The translations under genes were made by a program, and so were the position numbers. Source: Pantoea sp. At-9b (lineage in GTDB: Bacteria; Pseudomonadota; Gammaproteobacteria; Enterobacterales; Enterobacteriaceae). Taken from it: 64,000 bases of DNA. Location: assembly GCF_000175935.2 (NCBI RefSeq), contig NC_014837.1:372001-436000 (forward strand). Reading direction: 5' to 3'. Shown one piece after another: positions 37,067-46,504 of the stretch (positions are counted from its first letter, which is position 1; each line of letters begins with the position of its first letter). The notes beneath the pieces were generated by a model. It worked only from the letters and a program-made list of their open reading frames with translations. It was not told the origin of the DNA and made no database searches.

Positions 37067-38022
37067 ACATCGGACAGCATTTCCCGTCGGGCGCGCAATG
37101 CGCCTGGCGGTTGCCCGACAATACGTTTAAACGCCCGACTGAAGGCTGCCAGCGAGCCGTAACCGAGATGAAAAGCGACGCTCTCCATCGCCTCGCCCTC
37201 GTTGACGATGCGCTGCACCGCCAGCCGCATGCGCAGTTCGGTGAGGTAACGCAGCGGCGTCATGCCGGTGGCCGACTGAAAGCGCGCGGCAAACACCGAT
37301 CGCGAACTACCGGATTCACGCGCCAGCCGTTCGACAGTCCAGTTTTCCCCCGGCGCACGATGCATCGCGGCCATCGCCAGGCTGAGACGCGGATCGCGCA
37401 GCGCCTGCACCAAGCCACTGCCTTTGCCACAGCCATTCTCGACCCAGCCACGGACAATTTGTGCCGCCACCACATCCGCCAGCCGTGACAGAATCCCGGC
37501 AAAGCCCGCCTGGCGCTGGCGCGTTTCCCGTTCCATGGCATCAAGAATGGGCTGGATTTCCGGGTATTGCGCCAGCAGTGTGCTGACCAGCATCACGTCG
37601 GGCATGGTGTGGACCAGCGGCTGCATACCGCCCAACTCAAACGCCATGCAGGCGCTAAACAGCACCACATCAGTGTTATCGACGCAGTCGCCTTCAGTGC
37701 CGTCGATGGCGCACACGCTGGCGCAGATCGGTTTGCTATTAAACGTGCTGATGGGTTCGCAATGCACCTCTTCGCTGGAGATCAACGCATGCGCTCGGCC
37801 ATGGGGGATCAACAATGCATCACCCGCCTGGAGGGGATAGATCGTCCCGGAGGCGGAACGGATCAACAGCGATCCGCGCCCGACAAAATGCAGCTGCGCC
37901 CGACCCGGCGCGTCGTCATAACGCAGGCCAAACGGGGCATTCAGGGCGATACGCTGGTATTTGACGCCATACAGGCGCATGCCCATCAGCAGTTCGCTGG
38001 TCAGATCTTCATAGCGGCTCAT
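37063..38022 (-). CDS. AraC-family regulator with N-terminal cupin domain
   Basis: A 319-residue regulator. The first ~170 residues form a cupin-type sensor ([35 protein letters not shown], about 40-80). The last ~100 residues hold the two AraC helix-turn-helix units ([21 protein letters not shown], about 227-247, and [32 protein letters not shown], about 277-308). It is divergent from an MFS exporter with 103 bp between the starts, so it most likely controls that gene in response to the exported compound. Its last codons overlap the convergent aer stop (shared TTAG at 37063-37066). The inducer is unknown. Confidence 0.87.
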   Translation of the reverse strand: MSRYEDLTSELLMGMRLYGVKYQRIALNAPFGLRYDDAPGRAQLHFVGRGSLLIRSASGTIYPLQAGDALLIPHGRAHALISSEEVHCEPISTFNSKPICASVCAIDGTEGDCVDNTDVVLFSACMAFELGGMQPLVHTMPDVMLVSTLLAQYPEIQPILDAMERETRQRQAGFAGILSRLADVVAAQIVRGWVENGCGKGSGLVQALRDPRLSLAMAAMHRAPGENWTVERLARESGSSRSVFAARFQSATGMTPLRYLTELRMRLAVQRIVNEGEAMESVAFHLGYGSLAAFSRAFKRIVGQPPGALRARREMLSDV

Positions 38023-38125
38023 ACGATTCCAGACGAATTATCAAAAAACAAAGTTTTTGTATCATAGATCGTCTTGCTGTTGCTCACTATGCTCACACTT
38101 TAATTTTTTGTGATGGGGATCGCAG

Positions 38126-39313
38126 ATGAGCCTGAATAGTGATGTCGTCGAACAGAGTTTGCCCGTGGAGAAACCCGCATGGGGTGCGGTGTTTGCCATG
38201 GCTTTCGGCGTATTCGGCCTGATTACCGCTGAGTTCTTGCCGGTAAGCCTGCTGACGCCAATTGCCGATTCATTGCAGGTCAGTGAAGGGCAGGCCGGAC
38301 AAACGGTGACGGTCACTGCACTGGTGGCGTTACTGACCAGCCTGGTGATTGGCAATATTACCCGTCGCCTCGATCGTCGGATGGTGATGCTGGCGTTTAC
38401 CTTGCTGCTGATTGCTTCAGCGTTGCTGGTGGCATTTGCCGAGGACCTGACCATGATCCTGCTGGCGCGTGTGCTGCTGGGGATGGCCATCGGTGGCTTC
38501 TGGACGTTATCGACTGCTATCACCATGCGACTGGTACCGAGCGAACAGGTGCCGCGCGCGTTGTCGATTGTATTTAGTGGGATTTCGCTGGCAACCATTA
38601 TTGCGGCCCCGTTGGGCAGCTATCTGGGTGGGTTGATTGGCTGGCGCAATATCTTCCTGCTGACCGGGGCGTTAGGGGTGCTGGCGTTGTTCTGGCAGTT
38701 CTTTACCCTGCCAGCCATGCCGCCGGAGAACAAAGCGCGCAACGGTGGTGTACTCGATCTGTTGCGGCGTAGTGTGATGCGTTGGGGCATGCTGGCGGTG
38801 ATCATGATGTTTACCGGCCACTTCGCCTTCTTTACCTATCTGCGTCCGTTTCTCGAAAGCGCAGCGCAGCTTAACGTTAACCAACTGTCGCTGGTGCTGC
38901 TGGCGTTTGGCGTGGCGAACTTTTTTGGCACCTCGCTGGCGGGTTATCTGGTGACGCGCAGCGTATCCTTGACGCTGAGTGGTATGGCGCTGGTGATGAG
39001 TGTCACCGCGCTGATGCTGGTGAGCTTTGGTGGCGTCTCCTGGCTGGTGGGGGCAGGTGTGGCGCTGTGGGGGCTGGCGTTCGGTTCGATGCCGACCGGC
39101 TGGTCCACCTGGATTTCGCGTGCCGTACCGGATGATGCGGAGTCAGGTGGTGGTCTGCTGGTCGCTACCATCCAACTGGCGATTACCGTCGGTGCCGCTG
39201 CCGGTGGCTGGATGTTTGATTTGCAGGGCGCGGGTGGCGTGTTCCTCTCCAGCGGGGTGTTGATGCTGCTGGCGGCGATTACCATTTTTACCCGCGTGCG
39301 CCATCACGGCTGA
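38126..39313 (+). CDS. MFS exporter, DHA1 family, NepI-like
   Basis: A 395-residue, 12-helix major facilitator. The opening AVFAMAFGVFGLITAEFLPVSLLTPIADSL, the motif-A loop NITRRLDRRMVML (about 73-85) and the motif-C region ALSIVFSGISLATIIAAPLGSYLGGLIGWR (about 138-167) resemble E. coli NepI (purine ribonucleoside efflux) and related arabinose/drug exporters. It probably exports a small polar metabolite or drug with proton antiport. The divergent AraC/cupin gene is its likely regulator. A strong terminator follows. Subfamily fairly sure, substrate not. Confidence 0.82.
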   Translation: MSLNSDVVEQSLPVEKPAWGAVFAMAFGVFGLITAEFLPVSLLTPIADSLQVSEGQAGQTVTVTALVALLTSLVIGNITRRLDRRMVMLAFTLLLIASALLVAFAEDLTMILLARVLLGMAIGGFWTLSTAITMRLVPSEQVPRALSIVFSGISLATIIAAPLGSYLGGLIGWRNIFLLTGALGVLALFWQFFTLPAMPPENKARNGGVLDLLRRSVMRWGMLAVIMMFTGHFAFFTYLRPFLESAAQLNVNQLSLVLLAFGVANFFGTSLAGYLVTRSVSLTLSGMALVMSVTALMLVSFGGVSWLVGAGVALWGLAFGSMPTGWSTWISRAVPDDAESGGGLLVATIQLAITVGAAAGGWMFDLQGAGGVFLSSGVLMLLAAITIFTRVRHHG

Positions 39314-39330
39314 TGTCGCGGTGAGTAACA

Positions 39331-39356
39331 GGGTCGGCATCCATGCCGACCCTTTA
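39331..39356 (+). terminator. Intrinsic terminator after the NepI-like gene
   Basis: GGGTCGGC (39331-39338) pairs with GCCGACCC (39345-39352) around ATCCAT, followed by TTTAA. Confidence 0.88.
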
Positions 39357-39576
39357 ACGCAGGATAACTATCACAGCGATAAATCCTGCCTTTTAACTAA
39401 AAAGCAGATTATTAACACTCTGCGTGAAAGCTAACCATATTGTGCCTTTTACATTCAATTTATTTGAATGATACCTGCAAATCTCTCCGCTGTTTGTTGA
39501 TCAATTTTCGGCCTACTATGTATCTCAACAAGGCGATGACGCCTTACCAAATCAAACATTGACCGAGGAATTGACC

Positions 39577-39786
39577 ATGAAATCTATCAAAACTTTTGCT
39601 GCTGTTGTTGCCCTTTCAGTTCTGCCGTTTGCCAGCTTTGCTCAGAGCGTGACAGCGACCGCTTCTACGCTGGACGGTGCTGAAGCGAAAATCGCTGCTC
39701 AGGCGCATGAAGCTGGTGCTTCATATAAAGTGACTGAAGCTAACTTCAACAACGGCGTGCACATGACCGCTGAACTGACCAAATAA
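39577..39786 (+). CDS. DUF1471 (BhsA/McbA/YhcN family) periplasmic stress protein
   Basis: A 69-residue protein with a signal peptide (MKSIKTFAAVVALSVLPFAS, cleavage after SFA near residue 22), leaving a mature part of about 47 residues. The core LDGAEAKIAAQAHEAGASYKVTEA and the final THE-type block GVHMTAELTK are the DUF1471 pattern. Such proteins are induced by acid, peroxide, copper or biofilm conditions and affect surface properties. ATG 39577 is fixed by GAGGAA six bases upstream. A 6-bp hairpin AAGGCG/CGCCTT (39530-39545) lies in the leader. Which paralogue it is cannot be decided. Confidence 0.87.
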   Translation: MKSIKTFAAVVALSVLPFASFAQSVTATASTLDGAEAKIAAQAHEAGASYKVTEANFNNGVHMTAELTK

Positions 39787-39807
39787 GTCGGTTAACAATC
39801 TGTGCTG

Positions 39808-39831
39808 ACAGGGCGCCTCCGGGCGCCCTGT
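39808..39831 (+). terminator. Intrinsic terminator after the DUF1471 gene
   Basis: ACAGGGCGCC (39808-39817), loop TCCG, GGCGCCCTGT (39822-39831). It is very stable but only a weak T-run follows. Confidence 0.8.
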
Positions 39832-39868
39832 CCGCGTTTAAGCAGATAAAGTCCTGTCACTTTTCTTC

Positions 39869-39887
39869 GCAAATGATTACTATTCGC
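39869..39887. promoter_or_regulatory. Candidate Fur box upstream of yncE
   Basis: Read on the minus strand, GCGAATAGTAATCATTTGC fits 12 of 19 positions of the Fur consensus GATAATGATAATCATTATC, including the whole AATCATT core. yncE is iron-repressed in E. coli, so a Fur site is expected here. Confidence 0.5.
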
Positions 39888-39996
39888 AAAAACTAATATC
39901 CTTCGTCGGCCTGCCTCGGGCTGCTTTTAACTATCTGGTTGCAATGTCGGGCTTTCATTCACTGCCGTGAGGCGGTGGTTTTGCTATGGAGAAGTC

Positions 39997-41052
39997 ATGA
40001 AAGCGAATAAAACTGTGCAGTGGGTGCTGCGTCCACTGTTTCTGGCAACGGCTCTGTTCTCTGGCTCTGCTGCTCTGGCAGCTGATGCTCAGGAGCTGAA
40101 TCAGCCGATTTCTAAAGGTGCCTATGAACTGGCGTTCAGCAACAGCGATAACGCGCTGTTCCTCGCCACGTCACAAAATGCCACCAATGAAAAAGGCGGC
40201 ACTGTCTATCGTCTCGACCCGCAGAATCTGGCGGTGAAGCAGACCATCGATACCGATCTGAAAGCCTTCGGTGCCACCATCAATACCAAAACCAATACCC
40301 TGTATATCGGTAACACCGTGAATGCGGCGGTGACAGCGATTGATGCCAGCAATGGCAAGGTGCTGAATACGCTGGTGCTGGACGCGCGTAAACGCAGTGA
40401 AGATGTACGCCCGCTGCAACCGCGTGAGTTGGTGGCCGATGCCGCAACCGACCGCGTGTATATCACCGGGCTGGGTCCGCAAAGCGTGGTGTGGGTGGTG
40501 GATGGCAAAACCTTGCAGCTGATCAGCACGGTGCCGAACACCGGTAAAATGGGTACCGGTCTGGCCCTGGATTCCGCGGCGCAAAAACTCTATGTCACCA
40601 ACGGTGACGGTGAACTGGTCACCATCAATACTCGTCTGAATGCGATTGAAAAACGCCAGAAAGTTGATGCAGAGAAGGATCACTTCTTCCTGAATATCGC
40701 GCTGGATACCAAAGGCCATCGCGCCTTCCTCAGCGACGCCAAACAGCCGCAGGTGCTGGTGCTGGATACCCGCACTCAGCAGGTCATCCACAAGATCGAT
40801 GTACCGGAATCGCTGGCGGTGCTGTTTAACGCCGACCGTAACGAACTGTATGTGACGCATCGTAAAGCTGGCGAAATCAGCATCATCGACGCCAGCAACT
40901 ACAAAGTGAAACGCACCGTGAAAGCACCAGGCCTGCCGAACAGCCTGGCGCTCTCTGCGGATGGCAAAACGCTGTTTGTCAGCATCAAGCAGCCGGGTTC
41001 CCGTAAAGAGCCACCGAAAAATCCGGATAGCGTGCTGCGTATCGCATTGTAA
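39997..41052 (+). CDS. yncE: YncE family periplasmic beta-propeller protein
   Basis: A 351-residue secreted protein. The signal peptide is long (MKANKTVQWVLRPLFLATAL, cleavage after ALA near residue 30). The rest is a seven-bladed propeller with repeated blade motifs (NTLYIGNTVNAAVTAIDASNG, DRVYITGLGPQSVVWVVDG, QKLYVTNGDGELVTINT, NELYVTHRKAGEISIIDASN). E. coli YncE has the same design, is Fur-regulated and binds DNA in vitro; its role is unclear. ATG 39997 has GGAG five bases upstream. In E. coli the TonB receptor gene yncD is next to it, but it is absent here. A palindromic repeat follows the stop. Confidence 0.92.
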   Translation: MKANKTVQWVLRPLFLATALFSGSAALAADAQELNQPISKGAYELAFSNSDNALFLATSQNATNEKGGTVYRLDPQNLAVKQTIDTDLKAFGATINTKTNTLYIGNTVNAAVTAIDASNGKVLNTLVLDARKRSEDVRPLQPRELVADAATDRVYITGLGPQSVVWVVDGKTLQLISTVPNTGKMGTGLALDSAAQKLYVTNGDGELVTINTRLNAIEKRQKVDAEKDHFFLNIALDTKGHRAFLSDAKQPQVLVLDTRTQQVIHKIDVPESLAVLFNADRNELYVTHRKAGEISIIDASNYKVKRTVKAPGLPNSLALSADGKTLFVSIKQPGSRKEPPKNPDSVLRIAL

Positions 41053-41059
41053 TCAGAAC

Positions 41060-41091
41060 CCGTAGCGGCGCGATTTATCGCGCCGCTACGG
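41060..41091. repeat. Dispersed palindromic repeat, copy 2 (perfect palindrome)
   Basis: CCGTAGCGGCGCGA (41060-41073), loop TTTA, TCGCGCCGCTACGG (41078-41091): a 14-bp perfect stem filling the gap between convergent yncE and sbmA, where it can end transcription from both sides. Confidence 0.9.
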
Positions 41092-41094
41092 ATG

Positions 41095-42336
41095 TTATTC
41101 AGACTCCGCCGCTTCGCGCATCATCTCTTCGTGCGGGATATCCTGCAAAATCTGCTCAAAACTGCGCAGACGTTTGTAGATCGACATCAGCTCCACCAGC
41201 GTTGACCACGAGGTGATCAGATACTGGAAAGACGAGCGTACCTGGTCAAACACGTTAGTGATCTGGTTGAGCAGGCCAAGCGTGATGGTGCCTGCGACGA
41301 TCGACGGAAACAGCAAAAACAGCCCGAACACATTATCTACCTGTAAGTAGAGAATGCGGGTGATGTTGAAGTACAGGTAGTGGAAGTAGAGGCGGAAATA
41401 GTTAAAGCGCACGCGGCCAAACAGCTCGGTCACGGTAGGTGGTGAGGCACGTGTGCCGTCATCTTCACCGTAAACCAGCTCTTTACGATAGGCGGCTTCT
41501 ACCCGCTGATTACGGAACTCCAGCCCCGGCAGCTTAATCCCTACCAGCGCCAGCAGACCCGTGCCGAAAACCGACCACAACACGGCGGCGATCACCAACG
41601 CATACGGAATATTGCCCAGCAGCGGAATATCTTTCACATGATGTGACAGGGTGATCAGCACCGGCAGGAAGGCAATCAGCGTCATGATCGCCTGAATAAA
41701 ACTCACCCCCCAATCTTCCAGCGTACTGGCGAAGCGCATGGTATCTTCCTGCACACGCTGTGCGGCACCTTCTACATGACGCAAACGCTGCCAGTTGTGC
41801 ATGTAGTAGTTGTTCATCGCGGTACGCCAGCGGAACACCCAGTGGCTGATAAAGAATGAATTCATCACGCCAATCACCACGGCGATCAGCGCAATGCCCA
41901 AAAAGGCGATAACTTGCTGGTAAAATTCACCGATCTGCACCGATCCTGCTTTGGTTAACGCTTTCTGTATCAGATCGTAGAACGGGCCGTACCAGGCATT
42001 CACCGCTACGCCGACCTGCACACCAAACCAGGTGACAAAGATAATCAGCGCCGAACCCAGCACTGACCAGCGCTGCCACGGATGGTTATCGATAATGCGC
42101 CAGGCAAGGGCAAACAGCCCCGCCGCCAGCCAGTACCAGGCATAAAACCACAGTTGGCTGGCAGCGATAAAGCGCAGCGCGTTATCGGGCAACGGTTTAC
42201 TCATGGCTGCGGCGATACCAGGCCACATTGAGGGTAAATCGCTGGCAAAGCCAAACCAGGCAAAAATCGCCAGTAAACTCCAGATGGCAGCCGAGCTGAA
42301 AAACAGCGCTGGCCGGGGAAAATAGGACTTAAACAT
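41095..42336 (-). CDS. sbmA: SbmA/BacA peptide antibiotic transporter
   Basis: A 413-residue inner-membrane protein (E. coli SbmA 406) related to the membrane half of ABC transporters but without an ATPase; it is driven by the proton gradient. Marks: [20 protein letters not shown] at the start, [28 protein letters not shown] (about 100-127), [16 protein letters not shown] (about 167-182) and [20 protein letters not shown] (about 188-207). It takes up proline-rich peptides, microcin B17 and bleomycin. ATG 42336 has GGAG five bases upstream; an earlier in-frame start at 42417 adds unrelated residues. Confidence 0.95.
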   Translation of the reverse strand: MFKSYFPRPALFFSSAAIWSLLAIFAWFGFASDLPSMWPGIAAAMSKPLPDNALRFIAASQLWFYAWYWLAAGLFALAWRIIDNHPWQRWSVLGSALIIFVTWFGVQVGVAVNAWYGPFYDLIQKALTKAGSVQIGEFYQQVIAFLGIALIAVVIGVMNSFFISHWVFRWRTAMNNYYMHNWQRLRHVEGAAQRVQEDTMRFASTLEDWGVSFIQAIMTLIAFLPVLITLSHHVKDIPLLGNIPYALVIAAVLWSVFGTGLLALVGIKLPGLEFRNQRVEAAYRKELVYGEDDGTRASPPTVTELFGRVRFNYFRLYFHYLYFNITRILYLQVDNVFGLFLLFPSIVAGTITLGLLNQITNVFDQVRSSFQYLITSWSTLVELMSIYKRLRSFEQILQDIPHEEMMREAAESE

Positions 42337-42523
42337 AGACACTCCGCTGTGATCAGATCCCTTTATACCGTTTTGGGGACTTAACTGTCTGTAGGCTGTT
42401 GTATCAGACAATGACAATGTCGCGCTGGCGGTGTAAAGCAGCTGCGCAAAATGTTAATTAATTTGTGCGAATTTGTTTCCTTCCGCTAAATCTTTGTCAG
42501 CATCGGTGTTACACTGCGCTGCA

Positions 42524-42539
42524 ATGTTACCGGTAACGG
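42524..42539 (+). promoter_or_regulatory. GntR-type operator before the gluconate 2-dehydrogenase operon
   Basis: ATGTTACCGGTAACGG agrees with the GntR operator ATGTTACCGGTAACAT at 14 of 16 positions, including the palindromic core TTACCGGTAA. It lies about 95 bp before the operon start. Gluconate releases GntR, so the operon should be gluconate-induced. A matching site lies upstream of gcd. Confidence 0.75.
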
Positions 42540-42632
42540 TGGCGCTGTATCCTTAAGCCCGCACATAAAAATCATTACAACGCAATTAGTTAACCTTTCA
42601 TGCCACATTATATGCGGCACTGAGGCAATGTC

Positions 42633-43367
42633 ATGTCAGAACACAAAAATGGTCACACGCGCAGGGATTTTCTGCTGAGAACCATCACCCTGGCGCCAGC
42701 AATGGCAGTCGGCTCGACAGCGATGGGCGCATTGGTTGCGCCGATGGCTGCCGGTGCAGCAGAGCAACCTGGTGCGCCGCAAAAAGCGCGCGATTATCAG
42801 CCCACCTGGTTCACCGCAGAAGAGTTTGCGTTGATTACCGCCGCAGTGGCGCGGCTGATCCCCAACGATGAACGTGGTCCTGGTGCCCTGGAAGCGGGGG
42901 TACCGGAGTTTATCGATCGTCAGATGAACACCCCGTATGCCACCGGCAGCAACTGGTACATGCAGGGACCGTTCAATCCCGATCTGCCGAAAGAGCTGGG
43001 CTATCAGCTATCTTTGGTGCCGCAGCAGATCTACCGTCTCGGTCTGGCGGAAGCGGATAACTGGAGCAAACAGCAGCACGGCAAGGTGTTTGCTGAGCTG
43101 AGTGGCGAGCAGCAGGATGCGCTGCTGGGCGATTTCGAAAGCGGTAAAGCGGCGTTTACGCAGCTGCCGGCTAAAACCTTCTTCTCCTTCCTGTTGCAGA
43201 ACACCCGTGAGGGTTACTTCAGCGATCCGATCCACGGTGGTAATCAGGGCATGGTGGGCTGGAAGCTGATCGGCTTCCCCGGTGCACGTGCTGACTATAT
43301 GGATTGGGTGGAGCGCGGTGAACGCTATCCGTTCCCGTCGGTAGATATTCGCGGGGAGAGGGCGTAA
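42633..43367 (+). CDS. Gluconate 2-dehydrogenase, gamma (small) subunit
   Basis: A 244-residue protein of the gluconate 2-dehydrogenase subunit 3 family. It has a twin-arginine signal ([20 protein letters not shown], about 9-28). It is exported in complex with the FAD subunit, which lacks its own signal. Characteristic stretches: [35 protein letters not shown] (about 58-92) and [28 protein letters not shown] (about 190-217). First gene of a three-gene operon; two bases separate it from the FAD subunit gene. Together the complex oxidises D-gluconate to 2-keto-D-gluconate in the periplasm and passes electrons to ubiquinone. Confidence 0.93.
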   Translation: MSEHKNGHTRRDFLLRTITLAPAMAVGSTAMGALVAPMAAGAAEQPGAPQKARDYQPTWFTAEEFALITAAVARLIPNDERGPGALEAGVPEFIDRQMNTPYATGSNWYMQGPFNPDLPKELGYQLSLVPQQIYRLGLAEADNWSKQQHGKVFAELSGEQQDALLGDFESGKAAFTQLPAKTFFSFLLQNTREGYFSDPIHGGNQGMVGWKLIGFPGARADYMDWVERGERYPFPSVDIRGERA

Positions 43368-43369
43368 CC

Positions 43370-45154
43370 GTGGCAAATGAACTGAAGAAAGTGGATGCGG
43401 TGGTGGTTGGTTTCGGCTGGGCCGGGGCGATCATGGCGAAAGAGCTGACCGAAGCCGGGCTGAACGTGGTAGCGCTGGAGCGTGGTCCACATCGCGATAC
43501 CTACCCGGATGGTGCGTATCCGCAATCCATTGATGAACTGACGTATAACATCCGTAAAAAGCTGTTCCAGGATCTGTCGAAAAGCACCGTTACCATCCGT
43601 CACGATGCCTCGCAAACGGCGGTGCCGTATCGCCAGCTGGCGGCGTTCCTGCCGGGCACTGGCACCGGCGGCGCGGGTCTGCACTGGTCCGGCGTGCATT
43701 TCCGTGTCGACCCGGTCGAGCTGAACCTGCGTAGCCATTACGAAGCGCGTTACGGCAAAAAATTTATCCCGGAAGGTATGACGATTCAGGACTTCGGTGT
43801 CAGCTATAACGAGCTGGAACCGTTCTTCGATCAGGCCGAGAAAGTGTTTGGCACCTCTGGCAGCGCCTGGACCATCAAAGGCAAGCTGGTGGGCAAAGAG
43901 AAGGGCGGCAACCCTTACGCGCCCGATCGTTCCAGTGATTTCCCGTTACCGGCCCAGAAGCGCACTTACTCCGCGCAGCTGTTTGCTCAGGCGGCTGAAG
44001 CGGTAGGCTATCACCCTTATGATATGCCGTCGGCCAACACCTCTGGTCCGTATACCAACACCTACGGTGCGCAGATGGGGCCGTGTAACTTCTGCGGTTA
44101 TTGCAGTGGCTATGCTTGTTACATGTATTCCAAAGCTTCGCCGAATGTGAACATTCTGCCTGCGCTGCGTCAGGAGCCGAAGTTTGAACTGCGCAACAAT
44201 TCATACGTGCTGCGCGTCAATCTGACCGATGACAAAAAGCGCGCCACCGGCGTGACCTACCTTGATGGTCAGGGACGTGAAGTGGTGCAGCCAGCGGATT
44301 TGGTGATCCTGTCGGCGTTCCAGTTCCACAACGTGCATCTGATGCTGCTGTCCGGGATCGGCCAGCCGTACAACCCGATCACCAACGAAGGCACGGTAGG
44401 GCGTAACTTTGCCTATCAGAACATCTCGACCCTGAAAGCGCTGTTCGATAAAAACACCACCACCAACCCGTTTATCGGTGCCGGTGGCGCTGGGGTGGCG
44501 GTGGATGATTTCAACGCCGACAACTTCGACCACGGTCCGTATGGTTTCGTTGGCGGTTCGCCGTTCTGGGTTAACCAGGCGGGCACCAAACCGATTTCCG
44601 GCCTGCCGACGCCACAAGGCACGCCCAACTGGGGCAGCAAATGGAAAGCGGCGGTGGCAGATACCTACAACCATCACATCTCGATGGATGCCCACGGGGC
44701 GCACCAGTCGTATCGCGCCAACTATCTCGATCTCGATCCTAACTACAAAGATGCTTACGGCCAGCCGCTGCTGCGTATGACCTTTGACTGGCAGGACAAC
44801 GACATCAAGATGGCGCAGTTTATGATCGGCAAGATGCGCAAAATCACCGAAGCGATGAATCCGAAGATGATCATCGGCGGCGCGAAAGGGCCAGGTAGCC
44901 ACTTTGATACCACCGTGTATCAGACCACGCATATGAGCGGCGGCGCGATCATGGGTGAAGATCCGAAAACCAGCGCAGTGAACCGTTATTTGCAGAGCTG
45001 GGATGTGCCGAACGTCTTTGTACCGGGCGCGTCTGCGTTCCCGCAGGGACTGGGCTACAACCCAACCGGCATGGTGGCGGCATTGACCTATTGGTCAGCC
45101 AAAGCCATCCGTGAACAGTATCTGAAAAACCCCGGTCCACTGGTGCAGGCATAA
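43370..45154 (+). CDS. Gluconate 2-dehydrogenase, FAD-binding catalytic subunit
   Basis: A 594-residue GMC-type flavoprotein. The N-terminal Rossmann motif is DAVVVGFGWAGAIMAKELTEAG (about 9-30), with ERGP ending the second strand; TGTGGAGLHWSGVHFR (about 100-115) is the flavin loop. CNFCGYCSGYACY (about 243-255) is a Cys-rich stretch typical of this group and possibly an Fe-S ligand set. Near the end, SHFDTTVYQTTHMSGGAIMG (about 510) and ASAFPQGLGYNPTGMVAALTY (about 552-572) hold the active-site His and Asn. It starts with GTG 43370. The related 2-ketogluconate dehydrogenase cannot be ruled out from sequence alone. Confidence 0.92.
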   Translation: MANELKKVDAVVVGFGWAGAIMAKELTEAGLNVVALERGPHRDTYPDGAYPQSIDELTYNIRKKLFQDLSKSTVTIRHDASQTAVPYRQLAAFLPGTGTGGAGLHWSGVHFRVDPVELNLRSHYEARYGKKFIPEGMTIQDFGVSYNELEPFFDQAEKVFGTSGSAWTIKGKLVGKEKGGNPYAPDRSSDFPLPAQKRTYSAQLFAQAAEAVGYHPYDMPSANTSGPYTNTYGAQMGPCNFCGYCSGYACYMYSKASPNVNILPALRQEPKFELRNNSYVLRVNLTDDKKRATGVTYLDGQGREVVQPADLVILSAFQFHNVHLMLLSGIGQPYNPITNEGTVGRNFAYQNISTLKALFDKNTTTNPFIGAGGAGVAVDDFNADNFDHGPYGFVGGSPFWVNQAGTKPISGLPTPQGTPNWGSKWKAAVADTYNHHISMDAHGAHQSYRANYLDLDPNYKDAYGQPLLRMTFDWQDNDIKMAQFMIGKMRKITEAMNPKMIIGGAKGPGSHFDTTVYQTTHMSGGAIMGEDPKTSAVNRYLQSWDVPNVFVPGASAFPQGLGYNPTGMVAALTYWSAKAIREQYLKNPGPLVQA

Positions 45155-45165
45155 GGAATTCATTG

Positions 45166-46485
45166 ATGTTCAAAAACATTTTTGCCCTGGTGCTGGGCAC
45201 GCTGTCGTTCGCCGCGCTGGCGGACGATCAGGCAAATGATGCCCTGGTAAAACGGGGTGAATATCTGGCGCGCGCCGGGGACTGCGTGGCCTGCCACAGC
45301 GTGAAAGGCGGTCAGCCTTTTGCCGGTGGCCTGCCGATGGCAACCCCGATTGGCACCATTTATTCCACCAATATCACCCCGGATAAAACTACCGGGATTG
45401 GCGACTACAGCTACGACGATTTCCAGAAGGCGGTACGTCATGGTGTCGCGAAAAACGGTGACACGCTGTATCCGGCGATGCCGTATCCCTCTTACGCGGT
45501 GGTGAGCGATGAGGATATGCAGGCGCTGTACGCGTACTTTATGCACGGCGTTGCGCCGGTGGCGCAGGCCAATAAAGACAGCGACATTCCGTGGCCGCTG
45601 TCGATGCGTTGGCCGCTGGCCATCTGGCGTGGCATGTTTGCGCCGGATGTGAAGGCGTTCCAGCCTGCTGCGCAGGAAGATCCGCAGCTGGCGCGTGGTC
45701 GCTATCTGGTGGAAGGGCTGGGCCACTGTGGTGCCTGCCATACGCCGCGTAGTATCACCATGCAGGAGAAGGCGCTGAGTAACGATGAGGCGCATGATTA
45801 TCTGTCTGGCAGCAGTGCCCCGATTGATGGCTGGACGGCCAGCAACCTGCGTGGCGATAACCGTGATGGTTTAGGCCGCTGGAGCGAGGATGATCTGCGT
45901 CAGTTCCTGCGCTATGGCCGCAACGATCATACCGCCGCTTTTGGTGGCATGACCGATGTGGTGGAGCACAGCCTGCAATACCTGAGCGATGAGGATATTG
46001 CAGCGATTGCCCGTTACCTGAAGTCGCTGGGGGCGAAAGATGCCAACCAGACGGTGTTTAAGCAGGATGACAACGTTGCACAGGCGTTGTGGAAAGGAGA
46101 TGACAGCCAGCCGGGCGCGTCGGTGTACGTCGACAGTTGTGCGGCCTGCCATAAAACCGACGGTAGCGGTTATCAACGCTTCTTCCCGGCGCTGCGTGGC
46201 AACCCGGTGGTGCTGGCGGACGATCCGACTTCGTTGATCCATATCGTGCTGACCGGCGGTACGCTGCCTGGCGTGCAGGGTGCACCAACGGCGATCACCA
46301 TGCCGGCGTTTGGCTGGCGTCTCAACGACCAGCAGGTGGCGGATGTGGTGAACTTTATTCGCGGTAGCTGGGGGAATGGTGCCAAAGCCACGGTGACGGC
46401 GAAGGATGTGGCGTCATTACGTAAGGATGAGGCTGTGCAGGCCCATCAGGGTAATGCGGATATTAAGGTGCTGGAGCAGCAGTAG
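45166..46485 (+). CDS. Gluconate 2-dehydrogenase, cytochrome c subunit
   Basis: A 439-residue secreted triheme cytochrome c. The Sec signal is MFKNIFALVLGTLSFAALAD (cleavage about residue 19). Three CxxCH haem sites are visible: CVACH (about 40), CGACH (about 188) and CAACH (about 325). A C-terminal stretch anchors the complex to the membrane, and the protein delivers electrons from the FAD subunit to ubiquinone. ATG 45166 has AAGGA eight bases upstream; a TTG directly before it is not used. The order gamma, alpha, cytochrome is as in Erwinia and Pantoea. Confidence 0.93.
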   Translation: MFKNIFALVLGTLSFAALADDQANDALVKRGEYLARAGDCVACHSVKGGQPFAGGLPMATPIGTIYSTNITPDKTTGIGDYSYDDFQKAVRHGVAKNGDTLYPAMPYPSYAVVSDEDMQALYAYFMHGVAPVAQANKDSDIPWPLSMRWPLAIWRGMFAPDVKAFQPAAQEDPQLARGRYLVEGLGHCGACHTPRSITMQEKALSNDEAHDYLSGSSAPIDGWTASNLRGDNRDGLGRWSEDDLRQFLRYGRNDHTAAFGGMTDVVEHSLQYLSDEDIAAIARYLKSLGAKDANQTVFKQDDNVAQALWKGDDSQPGASVYVDSCAACHKTDGSGYQRFFPALRGNPVVLADDPTSLIHIVLTGGTLPGVQGAPTAITMPAFGWRLNDQQVADVVNFIRGSWGNGAKATVTAKDVASLRKDEAVQAHQGNADIKVLEQQ

Positions 46486-46504
46486 CATTTCGTTCGCACT
46501 GAGC

